Notes: generated from the sequence alone by a model not told the origin. Positions 20,764 through 33,508 are shown, counted from the stretch's first letter. The stretch is 64,000 bases of DNA from Sipunculus nudus (GCA_026874595.1 CM049322.1:47525840-47589839); one strand, 5' to 3'. Translations and numbers: made by a program.

Positions 20764-22670
20764 CTGTAAAAATAAAAAAGCAACGGAGCAGTACTTCGGT
20801 TTTACCTATGAATATATCACTTAGTTCTCACAAAATATATTTTTGATTGCAAGATGCTGTTTTTCGAATTATAGTATACTGAAAGACCATTTTGTTTTAT
20901 TTATATGTTCCATGCATAGCAGGGCTCTAACGTATATATAAACATAATTTCATTTTGACCAAGGCAAACTTAGAGGAAATTGTAATACAAAATATAATTT
21001 CATATAAATTGAGAGAACTTTCAACTTCCGTCATATGATATGGTGTATTCTTCTAGTATACATTCTTGATAAAGCAGGGGTCGTAATTACGTCTCAGGCA
21101 TGCAAACACATGCACAGAATACAGTTTCATATTTTACAAATTCGTTGGACAGGTTCAAGAACACCTGGATGTTTTCCACAATATTAGCTAATGATTAGTA
21201 GTAAACATGACACAAAAACGAAATATTTTACAGGTGGTGTTCCACCGATTCCCAAATTTGTTATATGTTGTTCCTATAAAAAAAGGTCTATAATTTCTTA
21301 TATACTTTCCTGAATTTAGGCTTTCATTTAATATATATTTTCCTGTTTTTTCACTGCACAATCATGTAATTGCTATAACTGTCTTACTATTGAAAACTTT
21401 AAGTTCTTTTGCGTGCTAGTGTGCATGAAGGATGGAATGTAAAATGGCAGAATCAGGTTTACACTGAGCTAAGTGTGAACGTAAGTTATATGATGGTAAG
21501 ACGCATCTTTGGCGAAAAGGCAAACCTGTGTTAATGTCTTTGCCGTAGGAATGTTGAATATTTCGAAGTATTACGGTCCCTGTAAAGGGAGTATAAACAA
21601 GACATAAATTAGAAAAGCGCTCCAAGAGCGTTCATGTGTTACTGAAAGCATTAAATTCATACCTGTGCTAGTAGTCAACACTAGCTGAAATGCACTAGTA
21701 TGCACATATCTCGTGTCTTGACACTAAGCAAACTTGATCTTTATTTAATCATGTCGTTTTTGGCATTATAATTTTGTGAAGAAAGCTTATCATTTGTATG
21801 TAAAATATGATTAAAATAAGTGATAATGTGTGAGTTACCTGAACGTCTCCTGGTGTAATCTTATTCCATTCACTTCCCAGCGTCCTTCACGGTCCGCCTG
21901 TTCCGGTCTCCATCACCAGAGCATGACGTACAGTCGTAACTTAGGACCAAAACCGCCGTGCGGTGAAAATTTATGGCAATAAAAATTTACTCTCTGTTAC
22001 AAAGCGTTGAATTAGTTTTACAAACCGGCTGTTATTTATTCCGCGTTATATATTTGTAACAAATAAATGTATGTGTGACAATTCTATAAATGTATGGCGC
22101 AGGCGAATCATACACAGTTTAATCCACTTTAAATTACACCTTCGGGCATAGATTTTTGCATTGTTAATATAATTTACATCATCATATCTTTGGAGGGATT
22201 GAGGTACAACAGCATCAATTACATGTAGCAACAATACTATCCAGGACTTAATGGTCATTCAGCTATTCCCGGATATAAAGATTACGGAGAACATTTTTTT
22301 TTCGTGTGTAACCTAAGGGATACAAGAAAAAAATATAAGGTCTCCATAGATAAGACATTTTATATTTCTTAAAATCATAAGGATACGGCTATATTAATTC
22401 ATATAAGCAAATAACACTTCCTGTCGCTCGTCTCTGAGAGCGGTCGCTAAAAAAATGGACAAGTCTGTAAGAGAGTGTATCATCGAAGCATCAGCGAGGA
22501 CCCCTTAGTTTAGCAAGGCGGAATGAGATGGCGCTGTATCCATCGTCGAACAGCCTCATGCCTGTGTTGGTGTTCTGTCGCCGAATATGATATAGCAGCG
22601 CCATCTAGAGGTTAATTTCAAAACTAGCTCAGTAAGATAAAGTTGCATCCAGACACACAGACCAAGCCAC
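20764..22670. other. 5' flank of gene A
   Basis: No coding exon seen. The candidate donor CAG|GTAACT (minus strand, about 21839) next to a less AT-rich stretch (about 21840-21950) could mark a non-coding first exon and promoter. No clear TATA box was assigned. Confidence 0.4.
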
Positions 22671-22677
22671 CCTTGTA

Positions 22678-22707
22678 AATACCCACACCCACCCACCCAC
22701 CCACACG

Positions 22708-22738
<31 letters not shown>

Positions 22739-22820
22739 ATATTTATGTTCAGTGAACCGGCTTTTCTGTAGCATGGGTAATCACACACACACACACACCC
22801 TCACTCACACACACACACAT

Positions 22821-22853
<33 letters not shown>
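22678..22853. repeat. (CA)n/(TA)n microsatellite cluster
   Basis: CCCACCC, CG/CA and TA dinucleotide runs interrupted near 22740-22785. Confidence 0.9.
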
Positions 22854-24253
22854 ATAAAGTAACCTAAACGTCATGACTCGCATCATACAAGCTTATCTAG
22901 AGTAGGTAACAGTACGGCGTACCCTCGACCTGAGTTACCTGTGTATTATATGTTATTTTTATCTTACATTGTCATATCATATCGAGCAAGTCTTAGTTTA
23001 CATAAAGCGTAAGTGTATCATCTTTGGCGTTAATCATAATACACATTTCACGTGTAGTTAATAACATATTGCCCCGGCTTATCTTTTATCATATTATCAC
23101 ATATACTACTCTACATATTAACATTACAACGCCAGACCGGAAGAGCTTACTGTACACGGCAAGTGGACACACCTGAGGTAACCTGCGTCAGTACAGACCT
23201 ATACTTGTATTTTCATGTCTGTGCGTGTTCCATCTTATTACATATAATATTTTTTTGGTAAGTTAGCCGATAACGCTCTTCGATATTTTAATTGTCTCCG
23301 CCCTTCCTGTGTGTGTGTGTTTGTGTGCTTGTTTACCACATAAATCACGCAATCATATGCGAAAGGTTATTAAATGTTCAGGGCATTTAGGGAATTGGCC
23401 AATGAGTATCGATTAACATGGATACGGCACATGATTCAGATTCAAGAACGTCACAAGGAATATTCATAAATGCTCAGTCACTTATGCACGGATGAACCTG
23501 GGAATAATGGCCGAGTGAGTGAATGCATAAACGGGTTTTGAAGCATCAGTATAGGGTGTTCAATTGATGAATTAAGGCTATAAATTCATAAATATTATAA
23601 CTGAACCATCTCTTGTTTGTTAGACGACACAGTTTAACAGTTCTCTTTATATCTGGGAACACATTATGTGTGTCTTACATAATCTTTGGTTAGATGGCGC
23701 CATCCACCTCCTCGGAACAATTATTAATGGTTTAATCTTTTATCCTGGTAAGCAGGTCATCATTGGATTAGTTTACACACATATGATATGGCATACTCGT
23801 GTTTTTATTTATGAATGCATATAATGACATGTTAATTTTATTGTGAAAACCCTTCCCAATAGAACAGCGTGCACCTTTGATTTCTGTATTTTCATGATGT
23901 CTTGTAAATATTGTATGTCTCGCCACTTTCAATTTTTTCATGATTGTATGTTTCGGTGTTTTCCCATTTTAAAAAATGGATACATCAATAGGTTAAAAAC
24001 TAATACTTTTACCAGTCAGTGTTTAATTTACTTAGTAATTCATGTTCCACTTAATCAACTTAAAGCTGCAATCACATTAATTTTATTTTTCCTTAACTAA
24101 GATATTAAGTAATTCATTTACATTTGTTAATTTAGCGTTAGATGTGTCAGTGACTAGCATTTTAAAATTTAAAAAAGACTTAATGCCTACACTTATATTT
24201 ATACTTTTATTGTTTTCCTCATAAGTAACACCTGCTCTCAATTACTTTTTCAG
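22854..24253. other. Intergenic or 5' intron of the small membrane-protein gene
   Basis: No coding exon recognised. Donor-like sites (cctg|gtaagc near 23749; ctgag|gtaacc near 23178) could belong to non-coding 5' exons of the gene whose acceptor is at 24253. Confidence 0.35.
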
Positions 24254-24354
24254 GTAGGCCTACAGGTGAACCAACCAGAGAGAAGGACTAAGCTTAGCAC
24301 GAATGCTTGGGCGATATTAGGAGACATTTCGTTTGACCTTTGACCTTGGATGAG

Positions 24355-24684
24355 ATGTCTCTCCTGGAGCAAGCCGGTGTTAGCCGTGACGTCAGAGCTC
24401 GTTGTAAACGTTTCCTGCCGGGGTGGGTGCTCATCACGTTGACTCTGGTCTTACTGTACAGGACTAGCTGGATTCTAGGGGTGGCCATTTACGCTGTCTA
24501 CGTCATACAAAACTTAACTAAAACCAGGCGGCAAAGAGGGAACGAAGGTGCCGACCAGTTTAGAGGACTGTTGTCCCCTGCCCGCTGGGAAGAATTTGTT
24601 TATGGAGACCTACAGACACAAGAACCACAGACACAAGAACCAGACACAAAATCTGAAAACGCAAATAGTAAAAAAGAAAAATGA
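24355..24684 (+). CDS. Small predicted membrane protein, 109 aa
   Basis: ATG at 24355 opens MSLLEQAGVSRDVRARCKRF, a hydrophobic segment (residues about 22-51, possibly a tight hairpin), then a basic TKTRRQR stretch, a SPARWEEFVYGD motif and a charged tail with a QTQEP duplication (87-96). The N-terminal basic patch before and RRQR after the hydrophobic region suit a membrane protein. A good acceptor (ctttttcag, ending 24253) lies 101 nt upstream and two AATAAA signals follow the stop by about 155-175 nt. I do not recognise the family. Clean frame, acceptor and polyA signals favour a real gene; lack of homology argues caution. An upstream in-frame codon run (from 24340) contains no earlier ATG. 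Confidence 0.5.
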   Translation: MSLLEQAGVSRDVRARCKRFLPGWVLITLTLVLLYRTSWILGVAIYAVYVIQNLTKTRRQRGNEGADQFRGLLSPARWEEFVYGDLQTQEPQTQEPDTKSENANSKKEK

Positions 24685-24838
24685 GAAAGAAAACCTATTG
24701 AAGAGTTCTTGAACACGTGATGTTATCGTGACCTGACACGTGATCCATGTAACTGCCAATGACATATTATGTGAAATACACATTGTGTTATATTATTTAA
24801 TCAGGAGTAATAAGGATTTTATGTTTTTATTTCATGGG

Positions 24839-24859
24839 AATAAACTGAAAATGAATAAA
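24839..24859 (+). promoter_or_regulatory. Polyadenylation signals (two AATAAA)
   Basis: AATAAA at 24839-24844 and 24854-24859, just downstream of the small membrane-protein ORF. Confidence 0.5.
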
Positions 24860-25324
24860 AAACAAAGTTGATCTTTTTATATTTGGTCAATATGAAATTG
24901 AAATAAATGCTCACACACAAACATGAAAGAGTCAAACTTGTTTAAAAATTAAACGATTTTACAGTCAATCAAAACATGTCTTTTGTAAAGCAGCAAGATT
25001 TTCAGTTGAAACAGACAAGAACTATTTGGAATAAGAAAATAGATTCGATCTGAGCCGGAATTGTTAATAAAGGTGTGTTTCAAAGAAGTATTCTACATAT
25101 TCTTAGCCTCAATGGTTATCGGAATAATATTCCAGATTTTGTTAACGTTAAAGAAATGCTGAGATGCGTCCGCATCATTACACACAGGCAAACATGCAGG
25201 CATACACACACTCACATAGACATCGTCTGAAATTTACCGGTAACACATGCAGAATGAATCCCCAAAGATTATGCAACCAAGCGCCATCTACTGGTGATCA
25301 CCAAAACAATATTGTTTCAATTCG

Positions 25325-25347
25325 AGGGGGGGGGGGGGGGGGGGGGG
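25325..25347. repeat. Poly-G run
   Basis: About 22 consecutive G; length is likely to be assembly-sensitive. Confidence 0.9.
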
Positions 25348-25389
25348 ATTGATAGGTGCATTAAAAATTTCCTATATAACATCTTTAAC

Positions 25390-25735
25390 AGATTTAAGTT
25401 AAGATTCCTTATGAACGGAATGCTGACTCAATAAATAAAGTGAGATTGCTTGCGGAAGGTGCATCCGAAAAGGCGAATCCTACACGTTGGCCTACCGAAT
25501 TTCCGCATGGTATCCATGGGCAAAACTTATCGGAGTGGATCCAGGATTTAGAAAAAGGAGGGGTCCAACTCAGAAGATATAAGTTAAGAGTCCTTATTTA
25601 CGGAATGCGGGTTGCGGCTAAAATCGGTATTGACTTAATAAATAAGGTGAGATTCCTTGCGGAATGTGCATCCGGCAAAACGAATCGCTACATGTACCGA
25701 ATTTCCGCATGGTATCCAGGGGCAACACAAATGTA
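25390..25735 (+). repeat. Two ~200-bp tandem copies of a hAT-related repeat
   Basis: Segments sharing 'gagattNcttgcgga..gtgcatccg' and GAATTTCCGCATGGTATCCA recur about 202 bp apart (25501 and 25703). The middle holds GGATCCAGGATTTAG...GGGTCCAACTCAGAAG, shared with copies at 28.33, 29.58 and 43.95 kb. No functional gene is encoded. Confidence 0.65.
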
Positions 25736-25739
25736 GCGA

Positions 25740-26183
25740 ATGTTAAGTCGGGAGAACAGCCGGCTTGTCTCCCCTGCGTAATATTTCTTCTCTTTTCCTT
25801 CACTATGGCATTGTTGGCATTGTCGTCTTGGTGACACTGTCACCGGAAACTGTTTTAATCTGTCTCTCTGGTTGACTCCCCTGAATAGAAATAATTTTTC
25901 AGATTTATCATTTTTATATAAAGTTCTATATCATTAACGTTTAGATTTATATTTAATATTTATATTTAATAGAGGTCAGAATAAAGGCGATATCAATACA
26001 ATTATTATGATTCTTACCATCTCGGGGTGTGCGGAAGGTTTCCGATACTGAACGGCTATGTGGCATGAAACCTTCCCTGACCGGTTTTTGAGAAACATAA
26101 AAGCAACAATAGGACAGGTCGCATGGCATGGGTACTTGGGCATGACGTGCCCCTACTGACGATCCCGTTAGGGACATCACGTC
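25740..26183. other. Intergenic, no gene seen
   Basis: No exon with domain signal. GC content is higher towards the repeat at 26184. Confidence 0.4.
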
Positions 26184-26244
26184 AGTCCAGCCTCATGTCA
26201 TGCTATCGACAACGTCGAATCAGATATTGTCCACTTTGTTGCAG
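26184..26244 (+). repeat. 61-bp direct repeat, copy 1
   Basis: Identical to 28150-28210. Copy 1 is followed at once by GTAGGTAA, giving a textbook donor (GCAG|GTAGGT). Confidence 0.9.
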
Positions 26245-28149
26245 GTAGGTAAAATTATTTTCAAAATGTTGTAGATAGATGCCAAAGTATAAATTGAATG
26301 TCAATATAATATTCCCTGATTAATATTAATATATTTTCTATCTGGGTGCTTTAATTATATATCCTTGTAATATTATCGTTATTACTATGGGACCCCTAAA
26401 CCTTCGACCTCGAGTTCTTTGGTTGCACTGGAAACCCCGTGAAATATTCCTGTAAATCTTTAAAGGGACCCACACCACGTCAATATGCCAAATTATTGCT
26501 GACCTCTAAAAGAGCATTTCCACGTTTCCAAATAATTTCCACGTGTTTAGATAATCTCCACGTGTCCCGATAGAATTCCACGTGGGACTGAAAGAAGGGC
26601 CAATAAACGAATTATATCTGTACCGGTACATCTAACCTCCGTTATTTCCGTCTGTCCATCATTTATTTTCCCCCACTCGCAGCAGCAATATTTAAAAATT
26701 AGCTTGAAAATGCATAGAATGAGTAAACAGAGAATTTAAAACATAACAGAACTAGTTATAACACTCGTATTGAATAATTCTATAAAATCGTATTTTCTTT
26801 TATAAAATATAATGAGAAAATGGGTCTACGGCATAAATATGAGTAAAGAGAAAATGGTTCTACAGCAACGGCCTTCTCCCAAACAAACGCAGACGTTATG
26901 ACTATAACCGTGCTGCCGTCTATCGGTGGATGCTCGCACTAATTCGAGCTAACCCATAACATCCTCCCCCTTCTCTCCCTCTTTTATTTTTGACAAATTG
27001 AATTACCACGAAATGTTAGCGAAATGAATCAGAAATTCCTCCAAACGTTCATAAACCTCACACAAACGTATTTTAAACTTAAACCACTTAGCATTGTGGC
27101 AGAACTCACTGTGGGAATATGCCAAGTTACTTTCAACCTTAAAAATCTGATCCTTAAAATAAAAGTACAATCCTATGCATTAAAAGTACCAGAACCACTG
27201 ACCAATGACTGACTCCCAGTAACTTTCCACTTAATTATTGATTTTGAACCTCACCTGTGATAGCCCTGCTGTAAAATTCACGTTGAATTCATACACAACT
27301 TTCACCAAGCGTTCTGCGCCTGGCGATGTTGATGATTCGTCACCGGGAACCACCTGTTTGCGCGCGGCGGCCTCGTTGTTCTGGCTCGCTGTTCCCTTTA
27401 TAAACCATTCCCCTTTTATAACACACATTAGTCCTTCTATTTATTATGTTACGAAGTAATGTTAATATGGGTGATCAACCAAAGATATCCCATACCTACA
27501 AGTAAATAAATATTTACCGAGGTAGATTTCTTGAATTTCCTAGGGGAGATAAACAACCATTATCCGTCCCTCCAAATATAGTGGGATACCCCCTTCGCTC
27601 TTCCATCATAGACTCCCAGAAAATAACCACCCCGAATGTTTTCACTTAGAAATTTACTACAATCATTGGTCATATTTATATTTTATCTTGTAATAGCATA
27701 ATTACTTTGAATGATAACAATATAAAACAATATGTACTTAAGAATGATACTTAGCCTAGATGTTTCACATTTGTATACTTTATGTATGTTATTATAGATA
27801 GAAGATATAAACGAAGTGAAATCTTAGTGGTATTGTTTGTGTATAGTTGTGTATACTATTCATACACAAACATAATTTGTGTATGAATAGTAAGATGTAA
27901 ACAAATATAAATTAGACGAGAGTATTAGATAAAGATTGATCGATATGTATAAACAAGATGTAAGATAGTGTGAGATTAGGAGTTGTTTAAAAGATATGTA
28001 TAATAACATGGTTATAATAACATAAAGATTTCAGGTAAACATACATTAACATATCTTGTGTACTTGTTGCAGATGCATAAATTGCATTTGAGTATATTTA
28101 TATACATTATAATAAGCAGTCCAATATTTGTAAACAATATGATAAAGTG
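26245..28149. other. 1.9-kb segment between the 61-bp direct repeats
   Basis: No gene seen. It contains four TTTCCACGT-type units about 22 bp apart (26514-26585), two of them with full CACGTG, and a perfect 16-bp hairpin (27855-27870 with 27876-27891, loop cataa). Confidence 0.5.
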
Positions 28150-28440
28150 AGTCCAGCCTCATGTCATGCTATCGACAACGTCGAATCAGATATTGTCCAC
28201 TTTGTTGCAGAATAAACAGTTTTCAAGTGTCAGCTGCGTGTCGTTTACCATTTGTGTGTGTGCGAGTGGGCCACGAACCAGACGCCGCCTTACCGCCCGC
28301 CCGCGACACAAAGAAAACATGTCCGGGTGGATCCAAGATTTAGGAAAAGGAGGGGTCCAACTCAGAAGGACTAATAACAAAACCTTTAAAAAGTCCCCAG
28401 GTACAGAAAGTAGGGGGGGGGGGGGGGTTCAGGGCGTAAA
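28150..28440 (+). repeat. 61-bp direct repeat copy 2 plus hAT-related sequence
   Basis: 28150-28210 repeats 26184-26244 exactly but continues AATAAACAG... instead of GTAGGT. From 28320 the sequence becomes the GTGGATCCAAGATTTAGG family with a G run at 28415-28428. The AATAAA next to the repeat suggests a retroelement or transcript end. Confidence 0.5.
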
Positions 28441-29330
28441 AATTGACCTGAAACACTTAAAAAAGATTGCGGAGGCTGAAGAAACAAACTGTTTCTTTCA
28501 AAATCTCGGAGTTGTTCGAAAACTTGAGACCTTGACTAGAACCTTCATAGTCAAATAAGCCGAATTATAATTCGACTCTAAGATGTCGTGATCTAGATTA
28601 CTTATGAAGGATTGCATATTTTCCCTCATATTCAACAAACGAGTTGGTTCTACCAAGTTCTTGGAAGATCCTGGTGACCTTGACTTTGATCTTCAAGGCC
28701 AAATCTACACACCTAAAGGATTATTGTCATATCAACAATTTTGAAATTACCGGAGAATTTTTCGTAAAATTTGACACACCAGTTCTTTCAGTCTAATCTC
28801 GGAGGAGTTCTAAAACCGATGACCTTGCTCTTCAAGGTCAAATATGCCGAAATGTAAATTTTACACACAACTTGTTTCCTTTGAGCCCTTATAAAGGTCC
28901 GAAAACTGGTAACCTTGACCAGGATCTTCAAGGTCAAAGTTGCCGAAAAGTAATTTTTTTTGTGAACCCGATAACTGAAGTTTTGCCTATTTTCCCTCAA
29001 ATTTTACACACAGGTTGATTCCACTGACTTCTCAGAAGAGTGTCAGTACTGGTGACCTTGACTCTGATCTTCGAGGTCATAATCTGCCAAATTATAGGAT
29101 CAAATAGACACATATGATTTTTAAATGCTTTATATTTTTTTTCTTCTGGTTTAAAAAAACAAGTTATTTCCAACACAGTTCTTTCCATTCTCAAAAAAGA
29201 CTGAAACCTGGTGATCTTAACCTTCACATCCACAAATTAATAAATTTTACGAAACACCATCATTTCACCTTTCAGAAAGGCCTAGTGTATATTTTTAAGC
29301 CTCATATTTAGGGATAGCTGGAAGGGGGAT
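28441..29330. repeat. Diverged ~120-bp tandem repeats (GACCTTGA...CTTCAAGGTCA)
   Basis: At least five diverged units each holding 'ggtgaccttgac..tgatcttcaaggtcaaa' (near 28530, 28675, 28820, 28915, 29055). Related GACCTTGACC sequence recurs at 49.4-49.6, 51.5-52.5 and 54.4-54.9 kb. Confidence 0.65.
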
Positions 29331-29363
29331 ATGTTTTTGCGCATGCAAAAACCAAAATCATCC

Positions 29364-29365
<2 letters not shown>

Positions 29366-29394
<29 letters not shown>

Positions 29395-29450
29395 ATTATG
29401 GATAAGATAATAATTATTATTATTACGATTATTATTATTATTATTATATA
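29366..29450. repeat. (ATT)n microsatellite
   Basis: Two blocks of ATT/TTA trinucleotides separated by about 30 bp. Confidence 0.9.
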
Positions 29451-29572
29451 TTGTCGTGTTCTACTGTGAATTATGTAAATATGATTTGCTATGTCAGGGT
29501 AAATGAGCACAAGTCCTAAAGTAAAGTATAACAATGTATTAGGAAATTAAGAAAACACGCTTTATAATACAT

Positions 29573-30066
29573 CAGGGGCGGATCCAGAATATAGGAAAAC
29601 GAGGGGTCCAACCAAGGAGGACTAATGTCAAAAAGGAGGGGTCCAAACAAGGAGGACTAATTTCAGAACCAGGGGTCCAACCCAGAAAGACCGATGTCAA
29701 AAGGAGGGGTCAAACCCAGGAGGACTAATGTCAGAACCAGGGGTCCTACCCAGAAGGACTCATGTCAGAACCAGGGGTCCAACCCAGAATGACTAATGTC
29801 AGAACCAGGGGTCCAACCCAGAAGGACTAATGTCAGAACCAGGGGTCCAACCCAGAAGGACTAATGACAAAATGAGGGATCCAAACCCGGAGGACAAAAC
29901 ATGGAGTCCTCATAACAAAATTTCCCAATGTTTGGGAAATGGGGAGGGGGGGTCCAGCCCTAAAAAATTGGTCCGAAATCCTTTAAAAAAGTTTGTAGCA
30001 GCAAGAAAAAAGGGGCTGTGGAGGGGGTCCGGAGCCCCTGGACCCCCCCCCCCCCCCCCCCCCCCG
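29573..30066 (+). mobile_element. hAT-type terminus with 34-bp internal minisatellite and poly-C
   Basis: Starts CAGGGGCGGATCCAG, then about nine units of GTCAGAACCAGGGGTCCAAC + CCAGAAGGACTAAT (34-bp spacing at 29730, 29764, 29798, 29832), then a poly-C tract (30043-30065) and GGTCCGCATC, a degenerate right end. Non-autonomous; no coding capacity. Confidence 0.6.
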
Positions 30067-30084
30067 GTCCGCATCTATACATAT

Positions 30085-31220
30085 TGTGACGGCTCTAAGG
30101 TGGTACATTGGACGTGTATACGACACAGGCGAGCATGTGTACTGCTCTCGGTCAGGCACCACTGCCCCCATTGAATGACGAATACAAGGTTTTGCGCTTC
30201 CTGTCAAAGGGACTAGCTGATCTTTCCCGCCTCTTTTAAGACTATTTATAGGGGTATACTGGGAACCTTCTTTCAGAGGGAAAATAATTTTGTATTGCGC
30301 CATACGTTTCCTAGGCAGCCGAAAACGACTACAGTGAGGCTGGCTCGTATCGGCTATATATTCTTGTAAATAACGTAAAATGTCACCTGAGCCGTGTAAT
30401 AAATAACCCACTGTAATGTAACTTCAGTTCTGTTTATATTGGGCCTTACGCCCTGGATTATTATACCTGTCTGTGAACAATGTAATTTCAAGGTACCACA
30501 AGGCCAACATTGTTATACCGTCATGTCTGTTTCGTCATGGGGTAAAACCATAAATACTTTTAAAGCAGCTCAAAGCCATATACTTCGTTCCATCTGTTAC
30601 TCTTTGGCCATGCGTATGAAAAGGTCTGTATTTGTTCTTATCGAAAGGTCTATAGTTGTTCTTATCTGGACTACGTCTGTTTATTTGGCCTCTAAATTTA
30701 ATTCTCTCTTTGTCAGTGAAACATATTTGTTCCGTAATTGTACATCTTCATTCTTTAGTTTTCTTACATATACCTAACCGGTGGACCCGTCCACCTAGGT
30801 ACTTTTGTATTTCTGTGTGTTAAAAAGGAGCCGGTATCCGGTCCGGATAGAAATATTCTTGTAAGAGCCAGCCTTAACAGTTTGATATAATCATGTATAA
30901 TAAAATTGTAAATAGGGTTTAATTCCTCTCATCTTTGTCTTGCGTCATGTGTATTTTGTATGTCTAATGCAATTTCCTTTTTAAGTAGCACCCTCACTGG
31001 AACGTCTGCACAATTCAGTTAAGTAAATATTTCTGTTAATTCATTTGTATCAATTTAAATATATTCCTATGCACATGTATCTGGTCACGTTTTGAGTTCT
31101 TTCTGCATGTATAATACACTTTAGGTCTTCGAGTTTTGATTGGTATGTTTTATGTCCGAGGTTTGGTTGTGTATTGATTTCCCCTAAACAAAATTGTACG
31201 AGCCCGAGGCTGTCGTGACA
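30085..31220 (+). mobile_element. Probable solo LTR, ~1.14 kb
   Basis: Begins TGTGACGGC and ends GTCGTGACA (7/9 inverted match with TG...CA ends). It contains TATTTATAGG near 30243 and an AATAAA at 30899-30904 in the same orientation, as an LTR would. The flanking four bases agree only 3/4 (ATAT/ATAG). No internal gag/pol adjoins. Open frames inside are not gene-like. Confidence 0.45.
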
Positions 31221-32789
31221 ATAGGCCTACAGTTTTTCAGGGAGGGTGTGGTACGTGGAATCTCCCTCCCGCGGTGTTCAGTAGGCCTATCTAGTCTGAA
31301 TCAACAGGAAAATAAAAGTATATGAGGAATAATCAAAGTTCCAGCAAATTCCAGATAAAGCTTCTGTATAACATGAACATTCCTGTATTCTCCACTCACT
31401 TCACGGTGCAAACTTTCAATTGCAGCAGAAATAAAAAATTCACAACCGCCGCTGTCACAGTGTCACTGTCAGCGCTCGATGTGACACAAATCCAGTCACA
31501 GCGATTTCAAATATTTTTATGTATACAATGCCTTGTATATGCTTGCATGATTACTATTTCTACGTCTCCTGCTGATCTAGGTTCAACTGAATGGCTGAGC
31601 AGATTAATGAACGACTGGAGCATTATGCCAATAGACTCCCTGGTGTTCATTTTCTTAGAGACTTCATTCTTGTCTGGAGGCAACTGTAAGTGGAAACTTC
31701 TTGGAAGAGATAGGCTGCACCTGGGTCTGACCATTCACAGAAACCCCCCCCCCCCCAAAAAAAAAAACCACATAAAACTACCGAAAATCGACAAAAAACA
31801 CTTCGAATTAACATTTTTTCCCACATTCCTGAATATCTTAGTTTTTTTATTGTTAAATACCATACAATAACAAGACTAATAGGGTAAAAAGGATGATTTA
31901 CAATAACAAATTAAATAATTTACATATACCCGTATATTTCTTTAACAGTTTGAAGGTTTTATACACATAACTTATTTTCAAATTATTCTAAAATATGATT
32001 TCCAAAGTATGATTTTTATATTGACGGGAGAAGCCGACTCTGTTCAGCACGTACCCGGTGACTTATTTTGACTTGGACTAAGGGGAAAGATTTTGACTTG
32101 GACTAAGGGGAAAGGTATCGCAACCTGTTGGCAAAATCGGTTACTAACATTGCCGACAGCAGTTTGACAGGAGAGAAATAAATGCCAAATTCAGTATATG
32201 AATAATTATTTCATATATTAATCTTATTATTTTATTTTGGTTATCAATTAAAATACAATTTAAATATTCAGGACCTTCCAGGAGCTCAGATGGTTTTCAG
32301 TGTTTTTGGTTGATTTTCGGGGTCTTTTTGGTGGTTTTCCGTGGTTTTCTATGAATATTCCGACTGTCTACCTGAGTTGTCAACGCCAGAAGGTGTTGGG
32401 TTCAAAGATGATGGGGATAGCGGCTTCTCTGCGAAAGATACATGTAATTACAACTTATTAATAGTATGAATAAATTTTAAATAATATAATATAAAATACA
32501 GGGTGCATTGTGTTATTTCTGGTAAGCACAATAAACTTTGTGTAAATAGTCTATTAAGAACTAAAGAGATATTAGTATGTGATCTTTCACTTTTGTGGAT
32601 TTTTTTTTCAGGCAGACAATTGAACAACAAATGCTGGTGTTACTCATTTATGCTGAATGACTTCTTAACGTTGAAATGTTACATGATATTTCTTCTACAT
32701 AATTAGAATGTTTTGCAACCATATGTTTTATGTCCAAACATATTTTGTCACTTGTGTGCTAAGAAGTGATTTTTCTTCAAAGAACTGCT
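31221..32789. other. Intergenic, no gene supported
   Basis: A 182-codon frame (31322-31870, +) has no domain signal and runs through poly-P/poly-K low complexity. A 24-bp unit 'ttttgacttggactaaggggaaag' is duplicated at 32067-32115. Short inverted arms 'ataggcctac' lie at 31221 and 31283. Confidence 0.45.
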
Positions 32790-33403
32790 GGCTGATGGCA
32801 AAGAAGACTACCCTTCAGCACCGTTCGAGCTGTGTGCCGATGACCATGTGATGTGGACTTCAGTGCAGGAGTCTGCATTGCCTTAAGACCACTATGCTAC
32901 AGTGTGTGAACATATCCCACAGTCTGCTCAACTCCTCACACCCACATCGGTCCAAGTATGAGACCCACCACCAAACGAAGATGAAAATCCAAGGCATTGG
33001 CTCCAGTTACAAGGGGTTTCAACTTCGTAGCAGGTGATTTTGGGTTCAGATTCAGACATTGAAGAAGTTGAACATGCTGACCGAACACTTTGATGAACGC
33101 AGTCGGTTATTACGAAACCACAGGTAATTAAAATTGTGTACCTTGTGATTTAAAGCTTTGTTGAGATTTTGCTGATAAGTAAAATGTCCTAACACCTTAA
33201 ATGCAAGATCAGTTTCAATTTAAACAAATATTCAAATAAAATGCTGACAAAGCACAGTGGAATGAATACAATAGCATGTAATCTGACTGCTCAAACAAGG
33301 TACTGACCAATGTAGTGTGACACCACATAATCAATATACTAATCTATACCTGATAAATAACTATGTATAAAAAGTTGTAATTTTGTCTACGATAAAGAAT
33401 TCG

Positions 33404-33407
33404 TATA

Positions 33408-33451
<44 letters not shown>

Positions 33452-33460
33452 AATACAGAC

Positions 33461-33502
<42 letters not shown>
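33404..33502. repeat. (TA)n microsatellite
   Basis: TA runs with short interruptions; YIYI-type open frames here are artefacts. Confidence 0.95.

Positions 33503-33508
<6 letters not shown>

Noticed and set aside
31322-31870. 182-codon open frame
   Set aside because: No domain, no splice or start context, runs through poly-P/K; a shorter frame exists on the opposite strand.
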